NCBI GenBank assembly: GCA_016786745.1
Contig: JAEUVS010000034.1
Coordinates: 1 to 37,202, forward strand
Length of the DNA stretch: 37,202 nt
Direction of reading: 5' to 3'
DNA from: Chitinophagaceae bacterium
GTDB taxonomy: Bacteria; Bacteroidota; Bacteroidia; Chitinophagales; Chitinophagaceae
Both the position numbers and the translations under genes were made by a program. Shown here in pieces: positions 1 to 8,634 of the stretch. The notes below the pieces were generated by a model. The model saw only the letters and a program-made list of their open reading frames with translations, was not told where the DNA came from and searched no databases. The stretch's first letter is position 1; each line of letters begins with the position of its first letter.

Positions 1-317
1 AAACAAACCTTTGCAGGTTCGAGCGTTGTGGCAGAAATAGGATATACAGCGCGTTCACCCAGTCCGCGGTGGCCAAGCACATCACCCTGCCTGGCAAACC
101 GCAGGATCACATCTTTCTCTGCGTCCCAGTGCAGGTGAACCTTTGCTGAACCCTCATAAATAAAATAGATGCCATTTACCCGGTCGCCTTCGGAAAATAT
201 CCGCGCTCCTTTCTTAAAAATAAGGGTTTGTTTTTTCTGCGCTATCAGTTCCCGCCAGTCAGGCAAACATTGTGAGCACAGGAAGCAACTTTTTAAATCA
301 CAATGAGTTGTCTGCAT
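1..317 (-). CDS. Crp/Fnr-family transcriptional regulator, N-terminal part (cut by window edge)
   Basis: The reverse strand encodes 105 residues from an ATG at 317 before the window ends. After a short leader comes a cyclic-nucleotide-binding beta-roll, recognisable from FKKGARIFSEGD, GIYFIYEGSAKVH and FARQGDVLGHRGL, which match the cNMP domain of Crp/Fnr regulators. The C-terminal helix-turn-helix lies outside the window. Four cysteines cluster at residues 6, 11, 14 and 17, before the beta-roll. FNR uses an N-terminal cysteine cluster plus one internal cysteine to hold an oxygen-sensitive [4Fe-4S] centre, so redox sensing is possible but unproven. The gene is divergent from the one at 432, and a perfect inverted repeat lies 22 bases upstream of its start, consistent with autoregulation. 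Family assignment is firm; ligand and targets are unknown. Confidence 0.85.
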   Translation of the reverse strand, partial: MQTTHCDLKSCFLCSQCLPDWRELIAQKKQTLIFKKGARIFSEGDRVNGIYFIYEGSAKVHLHWDAEKDVILRFARQGDVLGHRGLGERAVYPISATTLEPAKVC

Positions 318-338
318 ACAGGTATTTAAGGTTTGATT

Positions 339-362
339 AAAATATTGCATGCGCAATATTTT
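339..362. promoter_or_regulatory. Perfect 10-bp inverted repeat, candidate operator
   Basis: Arms AAAATATTGC and GCAATATTTT flank a 4-base centre (ATGC). The repeat lies between the divergent regulator gene (start 317) and the gene at 432. Dyad symmetry of this size is typical of a dimeric helix-turn-helix binding site, and the adjacent Crp/Fnr regulator is the obvious candidate. The inner TTG-N6-CAA spacing differs from the classical FNR box (TTG-N8-CAA), so the binding protein is an inference. A 5'-UTR hairpin is the alternative. Confidence 0.5.
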
Positions 363-431
363 GCTGTTTTAAAGTTGTAACTTAGTTAATGGAACGTTAT
401 TTAGACAATATTATAAAAAATAGCTCGTTTT

Positions 432-863
432 ATGGATTCACCGTACAACTCCCGGCTTTCTGACGTGGTGCTTACCAGCGTGTTCGCAGGTTTTGCAACA
501 ACTTTACTGTGCATGGTTTATTATCTTTTGTACAAAGAAGTTACCGGCTACCCGTTTTCGAGTCTCCTGAATGTATCGTCACTCATCTTTGGCATCAATA
601 CATTATTTGTAACGATAGGCTGCATCTACTACCTTTTTATATATTATTTCAAGCGGGCTGATCTGGTCTATATTCTTGTCAGCGCGGTATTCACGGTTCT
701 TGCCGTGTGGTATGCTTCAACAACTCATCGTTCAGAAATCGGAATTTTAAACAGCGAGTTTCACCAGTTGCTGATTGGCTTGCTGATTATCATTGGCGCT
801 GCCGCAACCATTGGCTTGCCGGTGCTGTATCATAATAAGAAATTCCACGACAGCGTACTCTAA
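432..863 (+). CDS. Small four-helix membrane protein of unknown function
   Basis: The product has 143 residues with four hydrophobic segments, at about 11-33, 45-70, 76-95 and 111-132, separated by short loops, so an inner-membrane location is likely. No signal peptide or catalytic motif is visible and I do not recognise the family. It is followed after 14 bases by the gene at 878 on the same strand, so the two are probably co-transcribed. The start is the first ATG after the intergenic region holding the inverted repeat at 339-362, so it may be controlled together with the divergent Crp/Fnr gene. Confidence 0.7.
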   Translation: MDSPYNSRLSDVVLTSVFAGFATTLLCMVYYLLYKEVTGYPFSSLLNVSSLIFGINTLFVTIGCIYYLFIYYFKRADLVYILVSAVFTVLAVWYASTTHRSEIGILNSEFHQLLIGLLIIIGAAATIGLPVLYHNKKFHDSVL

Positions 864-877
864 AAACTTAAAGTGAT

Positions 878-1315
878 ATGATAAAAGAGTTCAGGGCTCT
901 GCCGGATGCAGAGCAGGCCATTTTATTGAAGGCACCCGTATGGATATCGGTGCTGGCTTCTTGCAGTTACAAAACAATCAATCCCGCACAAAAACAAGAC
1001 GCTATCCAGCTTTCGCATCTGAAAACATTTACGGCGCATCCGTTGTTACTGCCGTATTACCGGGAGGTCGAGAAGATTTTTAAAGATGAATTCGACGCCG
1101 CGCTTGAAAACTATTACCCGTTTGATGCAGCGTCCGTTGCAGAACTCAAAAAGAAAGTAAGCGAGGTAAATAAAATATCACAAAAGCTCGACCCGAAATA
1201 CCGCGCCATCTTACTGAAAAGCTTTCACAAATACGAAACGCATGTGAAGCGGGCCGGGCATAGCGTGATCGAAGATTTTATTTTTCCTATTCCGATCCCC
1301 GGCCTGACAAAATAG
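878..1315 (+). CDS. Conserved-looking hypothetical protein, alpha-helical, cytosolic
   Basis: The product has 145 residues, no signal peptide and no long hydrophobic segment. It is rich in Lys, Glu, Ala and Leu and is predicted to be mostly helical, with an aromatic-rich stretch around 55-82 and a charged C-terminal half that ends in a short Pro/Ile-rich tail. I do not recognise a named domain. It starts 14 bases after the membrane protein gene at 432 and is likely its operon partner. It ends 4 bases before the convergent end of the gene at 1320. Confidence 0.7.
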   Translation: MIKEFRALPDAEQAILLKAPVWISVLASCSYKTINPAQKQDAIQLSHLKTFTAHPLLLPYYREVEKIFKDEFDAALENYYPFDAASVAELKKKVSEVNKISQKLDPKYRAILLKSFHKYETHVKRAGHSVIEDFIFPIPIPGLTK

Positions 1316-1319
1316 GTTT

Positions 1320-4300
1320 TCACTTTTTGTAGGCAACAACAAACTGGTAAGACAACCCTGGTTTAACAGGAAGCATTGCATAAGTGGCGCCTTTAATTTC
1401 TTTCTTGTAAAAATGTCTTTTTTCGCCGTTTATCATTACACTTTCCATTTCTTTTTCGTTGAACGAATAGGGAAGGAGACAAGTGATGGTTGATTCGCCG
1501 GCTACGGACGAATGAAGTGTGAAAGTTAACCTGTTGTTCTGCCACGAAATATTTTTGAACCCGGCTTCATCCCGCGACCTGAGAAAATCAAGGAGGTGTT
1601 GCTCTGTCCATACCGGGATGTTTTTGCTGTTTGCATAGTCAAGCATTTTCATCAACGGCACCTTCGAGAAAAAGTATTCATTATTATGCGCTCGAACGCT
1701 TATATATGAATAGACTCCATTGTCAATGCTTCTGTCCATAATTCCTTTAAAGGCATTGAAGTATCCGTCTTTGTCATCGTGCTCCATGTATTGCTGGTCG
1801 TAAACATTGTTGAGCTGCTGAAAAATGTTTAGAATATTTCCGTTGGCATCTGCGAATTTCATCGGCAGTCCGCTACCTGTGTAATTGCCCTGGCCGTACC
1901 CGGTTGAGCCGAGAAAACTTTTTTCCCTGGCGTTGTTATCGTAATGAGCATAGTTGCAATCGAGCCCGATGCCATTCAATTCTTCAAGTTTCGCCTGTGC
2001 CGCAAAGTCTTTTTGTCCATCATCGTATATTCCCGGCCAGACGAACCAGTGATTGGTCACTGTTTTCATTGGAGGAACATCCAACAATGATTTAAGTTTT
2101 GCGTTTAGCGCCTTGTAAATTGAATCCATCCTGTTCCAGCCCGGATCGGTGGCGTGTTTTGTCTGATCCGGGTGTCCTGAAATTTCAAATCCCCTTGCGC
2201 GCCATTTGTCCGTCCACTTTTTCGAAACCAGTTCTACCTCTTTTACATACAGCGTCATCTTCGCGCCTTTCGCAAACACATCGTTGAATTGAGGCTCAAA
2301 TTCCGCTTCTTTTGAATCTTCGCCATCATTGTTTAATGTAACGGCACAACTGAGCGTGTCCGGGAAGTACCAGAGTTTGGGAAGAGGATGAGCGGTGCTC
2401 ATGTACTGAATGCCATTCGAAAGCAAACGCATCTGCTCATCGGCGTGGTTGAGCGTGTTGCATGATGTGTCGACCCATCTACCTGTAAACAAATCCATTG
2501 CACGGAGACCGGGAATGCTGTCCATTTCTAAACCCGCGTCCGCCGGATTACCCTGACGCGTCAACACAATGCTTTGAGGTAAATTGTAGAGGAACGCCAT
2601 ACTGCGACCTTTTCCATAGGTGTTCAATACGATTGCAGGATATTTATCGTCGAACTCCGCTACTATTTGTGCGCCGTTCAGTGCATGACGGGCGCTTCTT
2701 CCGTGCAGCCTCATTCGTTTTAAAGTAATACCCTTTGCCAATGGCGATTTGCCGATGATCCTGAGGTGGCCGGCATCTGTATTTCGTTGGGCGGTTGTTA
2801 TTCCAAATACCTGCTGCATTTTTTTCGGAGGCATCGTCGATATAAGGTTTCCCCCGTTTTTCACGTATTCTGTAAACGCGGCGGCTTGCTGATCGCTGAT
2901 ATTATCTGAGGCGATAATTACCACTTTTCTTTTGCCCAGCGATTCCGGCGAAATTGTTTCTATGTTAATTGTTTTGGTCTCAAACGCATTTAAGCCTTCT
3001 GTTCTGAGAATTTCAGCGACATAATTTCCAAATCCCTTTTGTGAGTTCAACACAAGTATCGGTGCGCGGTCGCTTTCTTCTGCAATCTTTAAATAAATCG
3101 CGCGGGCTTTTTTATATCGCTCAATCACTTCATCCCTGTCTTTTGTGAAGTAGCGGTTCCAATCGCCACCGGGTGTTATTTTTTCGAGAATGTTGTCGAT
3201 CCACGACACGAAGAATTGCGCGTCCTTACTGTTCGCTCTTACCGGTTTATTATCGATTGAGAAATATACTGGTGCCGTGTGGACCTGGTGACCGTTCCTG
3301 GCCATTCTGCGTGCGCATATCCAACCGCTTTCGCTGATTCTCACTTTTGTTTTAAAAGTAAAAGGCGTACCCGGCTCCGCTGTCGCTGGCTGCGAAGAAA
3401 TAACATCTCCATTGTGCACCAACTCGATCCAGCCATCATACGGCGCCGAGCATGACCACTTCACTTCAATCGTAGCATCAACAGGTGAACCGGATTTGAT
3501 TTCATCTCCTGGTGAAAAATTATTGTTCACTTTCAGGTCAATGAATTCACGGTGACCATTTCGCGACACCACTGTTTGTCCTTTTTTGATCGCGTCAATC
3601 CATTTCCGGTATGTCAGCTTTCCATCAACTTTAGCGTAAGTGAGCATAGTCCCCGGGGGTTCGTTATTGTTGCATGGATAATCAGTGCCTGCTGCCAGGC
3701 CTATTTTGAAACCGCAATTAAGCAACTTATAATACGCATTCATGGCCGCCTCGCTGCTAAATACGGTGCTGTTGTCGAAGTTGGTACTGAATACATCTTC
3801 CGACACAAAATCAATTGTGCCGAGCGCAGCTTCAACGGGATAATCAACCGGGATGCAACAGTTCAATTCTTTCTGAATGTTGTCGTTCAGGTATTGAAAG
3901 TGAGCAAATCCTCTTACGGCATTTTGTTTCTTTGCCCATTCGAGAATTTTATACGGCGATTCTTCCCAAATCTGGCGGGCGCTGTCCAATCCAAGCAATA
4001 CAAGGTGTCCACCCAACGCCTGGTTGCTGAATTGCGAATAGGTAGCGTCCCAGTGCCATTCAGTATCCCACCGCCATATTTTTCCCGGTGTTTGCGACAT
4101 ATCTTTCCCATTTACTTTAGGAAGGTCTTCTTCGCTGTATTTCACTTCACCGTTGCCCATGTCGGCGAGCAGAGACATTACCGCGAGGTCATTCGTCTCC
4201 ATCATTTTCGTCACGTCTTCTACTGCATGTACTACGTCATCGCCGCAATTGCGGTGAACGTGTATATCGCCCGAATACCAGCCTTTTGGTTCGGGATTTA

Positions 4301-5705
4301 TTTTTGCAAACGATTTTTGTTTTATCACTAAAGTATAAATGCAGTTTGCGGGGATCGCTATATCAACAACATTGGTTTTTAATGAGATTGCCTTTGATGC
4401 TAAATTTTCTTTTTCATCTGTATAATATAGCGTTGCTTCTGCCGCGGCTAAATTTCTGAGGGTTGCCTGCAGGTTTATTTGTTTTCCATTTTCATTTACG
4501 CCGACAATTGCTACCTGTTTTTCGTCGCTATCGATAAAAGCCACAATTTCTACACTATCGATGTTTTTCTGCAATGCCAGCTGCGTTGAACCCGGCATCA
4601 CAAAACGACTGACCTGCTGAATCGCATAAAAATGTTTCCTGGGAGGATATTTTCCATTGACCGAGTCGTATCCAAGAACGCCCCAATAGCTGAATTTAGA
4701 TGGCGCATGATGCGTATAATAACTGTCATATCCTTCCCACAGCAAACAAGCATTGGCTCCTGTTCCCAGCAGGTTGAGAAGATACTGAACACTCTTTCTC
4801 GCAAAATTATAACTGTAATCACCGAGAATACCGTCATCGCAGCCATTGCACCAATTGTTCCATTCTGTTATCCAGTATGTTTTTGATGGATAGGATGATG
4901 AACGTATATATGGTTGAATATCTTCTCCATTACCCGAGTAGCTATGAAAACCAAGATGCGCGGTTCGCGACATCACGAGACTGTCTTTCATCATAGCCGG
5001 CAAAAATTCGTTGAAACTTTTCTGTTTGTCCGCATTATCCGGCGCTACGATTTTAATGTTTCCGGTGATGCCCCATTTATCCATTCTCTCAATCAGTTTC
5101 CTGAGTATACGCGTATGTTGCTCACCCGTGAGATGCGGTCCTTCGCTAAACTTGTGATGATCCGATTCATTTGTGGGCGCGATCAACCCAAACTTTAACT
5201 GCTTGTTTTTAATAGCATAATAGAAAAACGATCCGATCATCTCCACATATTCATCTTCATACCCCGGCTCAATTACCTTATTACCCATCCATGATGGCGC
5301 AAAGCCCATAAAATTGATCACCAGGTTATCGGTTATTGAACGTTTGTTCAGGTAGGCAATCATATCCCATGCTTTCCTGAATTTCGGCGTCTCGTATAAG
5401 CTATCGTAATATTTCCAGTTAAATACAAACGGATCATTGTTGTCGTTCGTTTCTTCCCAGCCGTCAACGGTCTCAACGATTACGCGCCATATCGATGCAT
5501 GCATCGAATCCAGCAACAGGTCAATCGCTGGCTTTAGTTGCTGAGGATCCCAGCTCCGCGTGTTCGCGTTTACACCGATACCGTCAATCCTTTGAAGTTT
5601 TTTTGTTCCGTCTATTTCGATTTGGAGAGCCTGCTGGCTGTTGCCACGTGTTGCCATCAACGCCAGGAAGAAAGTGATCGTTAATTTGATAAATCTTTTC
5701 GTCAT
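1320..5705 (-). CDS. Secreted multidomain protein: GH30-like glycosidase + PHP/CehA-like + amidotransferase-like + NodB-like domains
   Basis: The 1461-residue product has a signal peptide (about 1-23). Residues 30-460 resemble a clan-A (GH30-like) glycosidase: the Asn-Glu of IAPTNESDHH gives a candidate acid/base (E180), and YWITEWNN gives a candidate nucleophile (E281). Residues 473-720 look like a PHP metallohydrolase of the CehA/McbA type, with GDIHVHR (H482, H484) and AAGTDYP (D675). An all-beta linker follows. Residues 880-1045 resemble the amidotransferase-like fold found in ThuA and beta-galactosidase trimerisation domains. Residues 1118-1390 resemble a NodB-like polysaccharide deacetylase, although its motifs (TLNNDGED, SGHPDQTKH) deviate from the classical ones. 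The gene follows the oxidase gene by 18 bases. Substrate is unknown, and the glycosidase family number is the least certain part. Confidence 0.75.
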   Translation of the reverse strand: MTKRFIKLTITFFLALMATRGNSQQALQIEIDGTKKLQRIDGIGVNANTRSWDPQQLKPAIDLLLDSMHASIWRVIVETVDGWEETNDNNDPFVFNWKYYDSLYETPKFRKAWDMIAYLNKRSITDNLVINFMGFAPSWMGNKVIEPGYEDEYVEMIGSFFYYAIKNKQLKFGLIAPTNESDHHKFSEGPHLTGEQHTRILRKLIERMDKWGITGNIKIVAPDNADKQKSFNEFLPAMMKDSLVMSRTAHLGFHSYSGNGEDIQPYIRSSSYPSKTYWITEWNNWCNGCDDGILGDYSYNFARKSVQYLLNLLGTGANACLLWEGYDSYYTHHAPSKFSYWGVLGYDSVNGKYPPRKHFYAIQQVSRFVMPGSTQLALQKNIDSVEIVAFIDSDEKQVAIVGVNENGKQINLQATLRNLAAAEATLYYTDEKENLASKAISLKTNVVDIAIPANCIYTLVIKQKSFAKINPEPKGWYSGDIHVHRNCGDDVVHAVEDVTKMMETNDLAVMSLLADMGNGEVKYSEEDLPKVNGKDMSQTPGKIWRWDTEWHWDATYSQFSNQALGGHLVLLGLDSARQIWEESPYKILEWAKKQNAVRGFAHFQYLNDNIQKELNCCIPVDYPVEAALGTIDFVSEDVFSTNFDNSTVFSSEAAMNAYYKLLNCGFKIGLAAGTDYPCNNNEPPGTMLTYAKVDGKLTYRKWIDAIKKGQTVVSRNGHREFIDLKVNNNFSPGDEIKSGSPVDATIEVKWSCSAPYDGWIELVHNGDVISSQPATAEPGTPFTFKTKVRISESGWICARRMARNGHQVHTAPVYFSIDNKPVRANSKDAQFFVSWIDNILEKITPGGDWNRYFTKDRDEVIERYKKARAIYLKIAEESDRAPILVLNSQKGFGNYVAEILRTEGLNAFETKTINIETISPESLGKRKVVIIASDNISDQQAAAFTEYVKNGGNLISTMPPKKMQQVFGITTAQRNTDAGHLRIIGKSPLAKGITLKRMRLHGRSARHALNGAQIVAEFDDKYPAIVLNTYGKGRSMAFLYNLPQSIVLTRQGNPADAGLEMDSIPGLRAMDLFTGRWVDTSCNTLNHADEQMRLLSNGIQYMSTAHPLPKLWYFPDTLSCAVTLNNDGEDSKEAEFEPQFNDVFAKGAKMTLYVKEVELVSKKWTDKWRARGFEISGHPDQTKHATDPGWNRMDSIYKALNAKLKSLLDVPPMKTVTNHWFVWPGIYDDGQKDFAAQAKLEELNGIGLDCNYAHYDNNAREKSFLGSTGYGQGNYTGSGLPMKFADANGNILNIFQQLNNVYDQQYMEHDDKDGYFNAFKGIMDRSIDNGVYSYISVRAHNNEYFFSKVPLMKMLDYANSKNIPVWTEQHLLDFLRSRDEAGFKNISWQNNRLTFTLHSSVAGESTITCLLPYSFNEKEMESVMINGEKRHFYKKEIKGATYAMLPVKPGLSYQFVVAYKK

Positions 5706-5723
5706 AAGCGGTCAAGCGATATT

Positions 5724-6872
5724 TTATTTGAACCTGTCCAGCCGTAAAAATCCAATCGGCATATCTGTTTTTCCTTTTGTGGCGAGATCGGCGACGATTT
5801 CTCCTACTGCTGACCCGAATTTGAATCCGTGTCCACTAAACCCTGTCGCGACTACCGCATGTGAATCAGTACCCGGAATAAAATCAATGATAAAATCGGC
5901 ATCAGCGCTGTTGTTGTACAGGCATGTTTTAAGTGTAAGCACATTTTCTGCGGCTCCAGGAAAATATTTATTGAATACATCAATCAATATTTTTTCTTCG
6001 CCTGGTTTGAATGAGCGGGTAACATTGTCCGGATCTGTTGGTTCTCCGGGTTTATGATGTGCGAGTTTTAATCCCACTGGTCCACTGAAGTCTTTTGGCG
6101 GAAGCACGGGAAAGCCATAAAACAGGTTTCCATCATCATCATTCAGGAACCAACAGGAAAAGTTTCCGATCGTAAATTTTTCCCAGTGTTTTGGTTTCAC
6201 CCACGCAATCAACTGCCTCGTTATTGTTAAATCCGCCTGGAGCCCGGGCATTATTTTTTTTGTCCATGCGCCTGCGCATATCACTATTTTATCGGCAGTA
6301 TATTTTGCTTTGTCGGTCTCGACCTCTATTATACCTCCTGTGTATTTCCATGTCATTAATTTTTCCCTTGCATGTATGTCGGCGCCTTTCGAAATAGCAT
6401 CTACGGTATATACAGCAATTGCTTTTTCAGGAGTAATAAAACCGGCATCAGGTTCATACAATACCTGGTGATGTGAATGAAATTTTGCTGCAGGAAAACG
6501 CGGAGCGGCTTCGTCGGCAGTAAGTATATCCAGCGGAATGTTGAATTGTTTCGCTGTTTCGCGCGTACCGTTGATAAGTACGGACGATTCCCCGCCAAAA
6601 TACAGCAGGCCCGTTTTGTAGTAGAGTTGGGCGCCAGTGGCTTTCTCTATCTCGCGCCAATTTTGATAGGCGCGCTCGAGTAACGCGACATAATTTGGAT
6701 GTTCGTAATATGCTTTTCTGATTATCCTGCTTTGTCCGGCGTGTGAGCCCTGGTCGTGTGGTATGTCGAACTGCTCGAGTCCGAGCACGCGATATTTATT
6801 TTTCGCGAGATACCAGCAGGCCGGCGCACCCATTGTTCCGACGCCTGTTACTATTACATCGTAGTGTTTCAT
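5724..6872 (-). CDS. Monomeric sarcosine oxidase / N-methyltryptophan oxidase-like FAD-dependent amine oxidase
   Basis: The 382-residue length is normal for monomeric sarcosine oxidases, which demethylate N-methyl amino acids and make H2O2 and formaldehyde. Visible signatures are the dinucleotide-binding GVGTMG (residues 10-15), GSHAGQSRIIR (active-site His44 and Arg49 region), GLKLAHH with K269 matching the O2-activating lysine, and KTCLYNNSADADFIID with C317 in the position of the cysteine that binds FAD covalently. No signal peptide is present, so the enzyme is cytosolic. Its ATG overlaps the stop of the amidohydrolase gene (ATGA), indicating translational coupling. The precise substrate cannot be told from sequence; SolA and glycine/sarcosine oxidase activities are alternatives. 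Confidence 0.88.
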   Translation of the reverse strand: MKHYDVIVTGVGTMGAPACWYLAKNKYRVLGLEQFDIPHDQGSHAGQSRIIRKAYYEHPNYVALLERAYQNWREIEKATGAQLYYKTGLLYFGGESSVLINGTRETAKQFNIPLDILTADEAAPRFPAAKFHSHHQVLYEPDAGFITPEKAIAVYTVDAISKGADIHAREKLMTWKYTGGIIEVETDKAKYTADKIVICAGAWTKKIMPGLQADLTITRQLIAWVKPKHWEKFTIGNFSCWFLNDDDGNLFYGFPVLPPKDFSGPVGLKLAHHKPGEPTDPDNVTRSFKPGEEKILIDVFNKYFPGAAENVLTLKTCLYNNSADADFIIDFIPGTDSHAVVATGFSGHGFKFGSAVGEIVADLATKGKTDMPIGFLRLDRFK

Positions 6873-8572
6873 TCTTTATAAACAGTTTTTCCATTCATTA
6901 TGGTAAGTACGGAATGGATAGATTTGATACTATCGACAGGGCAGGTAAGAAGATCATTTGAAAGAACCACGAGGTCGGCGAGTTTACCCGTTTCAAGTGA
7001 CCCTTTGATATTTTCTTCGAATGATGCCATCGCGTTGTTAATCGTATACATTTTCAGCGCTTCTTCTCGCGTTATGGCCTGCTCAGAATTGAATACCGAT
7101 CCTCGTTCCGTTTTCCTGGAAACGGCCGACCACATACCGAGAAAAGGATTGTAAGGATTGATCGATGCATCAGGATCCATCTTCACCATATGATCCGATC
7201 CGCCGTTGATGATGATGCCTTTGTCGATCATTGCGCGATAAGGATGAAACATGCCGAGCCGCTCGCTGCCTAATACTTCATGCAACAGGTCTGCGTCTTT
7301 CAGGTACCAGGCTGGTTGCATGTCGGCATAAACATCCATTTTCGCCATTCTTTCAATAGCTGAAGGGGTAAAGAAATTTCCGTGAATAATGGAAAACCGC
7401 TTGCCCTTAATGCTTGTCGAGTCGTTTATTTTTTCGAAGGCGCTTAGCAACGTGTCAACGCCACCACCGCCGGTTACGTGTGCGGTCACCTTCCATCCCT
7501 TTCGAAACGCGATGGTAAATATTTTGCGCAGTTCGTTTTCTGTGTAAAAAATATTTCCGCGGTACCCGGGGTCGTTGATGCCGTAAATCTTTTTGGCATT
7601 TGCTCCCCACGGCTCACGCAGGTAAGCAGTGCCCGTAAGTACGCCTCCATCCAGCACCAGTTTGAATGCGCCCACTTTCACCATTTCATCGCCATCGCCG
7701 GTTTTCATCCTGAATTCATCAATCATTTTCTTTACATCTTCGTCTTTAGCGCCTCTGAACGAAAAAACAAAGTTGTGAAACACCCGTACCGTAAGCGAAT
7801 CTTTATTTTTTAATTTCTCAAACAAAGTATATTCAGAGGTGTCGCCGCCACCTGAGCAAATAGATGTGATGCCCATCCTGTTATACCCGTGAAAAATATC
7901 CTGCAGTGCTCTCAGCGCCCCGTCTTCTGTCAGCGCCTTTTCAGGGGGAATCGCGAGCAGGGAAAAAGCGGACGAATGTATAAGGCCGGACAGCTTTCCG
8001 GTTTCGGCCGAACGCAGAACGCCGGCGTGTTTTGAGTTGGTTAAGTTTGAAACCTGTAATGCGCGCGTATTTACCATGCCACCAAAACTTCCATCAAGGA
8101 ACACCGGGTGATTCGGTGCAACACTGTCGAGTTCCCTGAGCGTCAGCTGGCGCATATCCACCATGCGTGTGATGAAAAATTTCGGATGAATGATCCACTC
8201 GCCGGGTTTTTTGATGGCTGCTTGCGAACTGATCCAGGTGAGTAATTCTTTTATTGAATGAACGTCGGGAATTTCGCCGGATATTTCACTTTGCGAGGCG
8301 CCTACCGGGTGAGCATGCTCGTCGATCAGCCCGGGTACAACTGTTTTGCCGTTAAGATCGATTTTTTCTGTTTTTCCACCGATATATTCGTCGATATCAC
8401 TGTTAGTGCCGACATAAATGATTTTACCATCTTTTATTGCTATTGCTTCGGCGATGGTGAAGTTGCTGTCGACCGTAACAATCTTTCCATTAACAAGAAC
8501 TTTATCCGCCTGGAAGTTGCGGCATGAGCTCAAAATAAGAATAACGACGGCGGGAAGTATAAAAAATCTCAT
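6869..8572 (-). CDS. Lipoprotein amidohydrolase of the YtcJ-like (Amidohydro_3) family
   Basis: I start the gene at the ATG at 8572 rather than the in-frame ATG at 8590, because it gives a clean lipoprotein signal peptide (RFFILPAVVILILSSC, lipidated Cys17). The mature part begins with the beta-sandwich of composite-domain amidohydrolases (VLVNGKIVTVD, IKDGKIIYVG) and then PGLIDEHAHP with the metal-binding HxH. Later motifs are TAHVTGGGG, IIHGNFF and NGGSDHM, in the order expected for the TIM-barrel metal site. The end returns to the sandwich (GSLETGKLADLVVLSNDLL). The family includes amidases and imidases with varied substrates, so the reaction is unknown. It is the first gene of an operon with the oxidase and the glycosidase fusion, and lipidation puts it in the envelope. 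Confidence 0.87.
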   Translation of the reverse strand: MRFFILPAVVILILSSCRNFQADKVLVNGKIVTVDSNFTIAEAIAIKDGKIIYVGTNSDIDEYIGGKTEKIDLNGKTVVPGLIDEHAHPVGASQSEISGEIPDVHSIKELLTWISSQAAIKKPGEWIIHPKFFITRMVDMRQLTLRELDSVAPNHPVFLDGSFGGMVNTRALQVSNLTNSKHAGVLRSAETGKLSGLIHSSAFSLLAIPPEKALTEDGALRALQDIFHGYNRMGITSICSGGGDTSEYTLFEKLKNKDSLTVRVFHNFVFSFRGAKDEDVKKMIDEFRMKTGDGDEMVKVGAFKLVLDGGVLTGTAYLREPWGANAKKIYGINDPGYRGNIFYTENELRKIFTIAFRKGWKVTAHVTGGGGVDTLLSAFEKINDSTSIKGKRFSIIHGNFFTPSAIERMAKMDVYADMQPAWYLKDADLLHEVLGSERLGMFHPYRAMIDKGIIINGGSDHMVKMDPDASINPYNPFLGMWSAVSRKTERGSVFNSEQAITREEALKMYTINNAMASFEENIKGSLETGKLADLVVLSNDLLTCPVDSIKSIHSVLTIMNGKTVYKE

Positions 8573-8634
8573 GTGTAAATATAAGCACATGACAGATCGT
8601 TTGACTATTTGTATTACATTGGCTAAACCAATTT

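Noticed and set aside
3552..4331. Long plus-strand open frame (259 codons) inside the glycosidase fusion gene
   Set aside because: It lies antisense to strong domain-bearing sequence (PHP-like region), shows no recognisable domain, and has no promoter or operon context.
8618..8632. Short inverted repeat ATTGG-N5-CCAAT between the divergent genes at 8572 and 8635
   Set aside because: Five-base arms are too short to support an operator call without comparative data.
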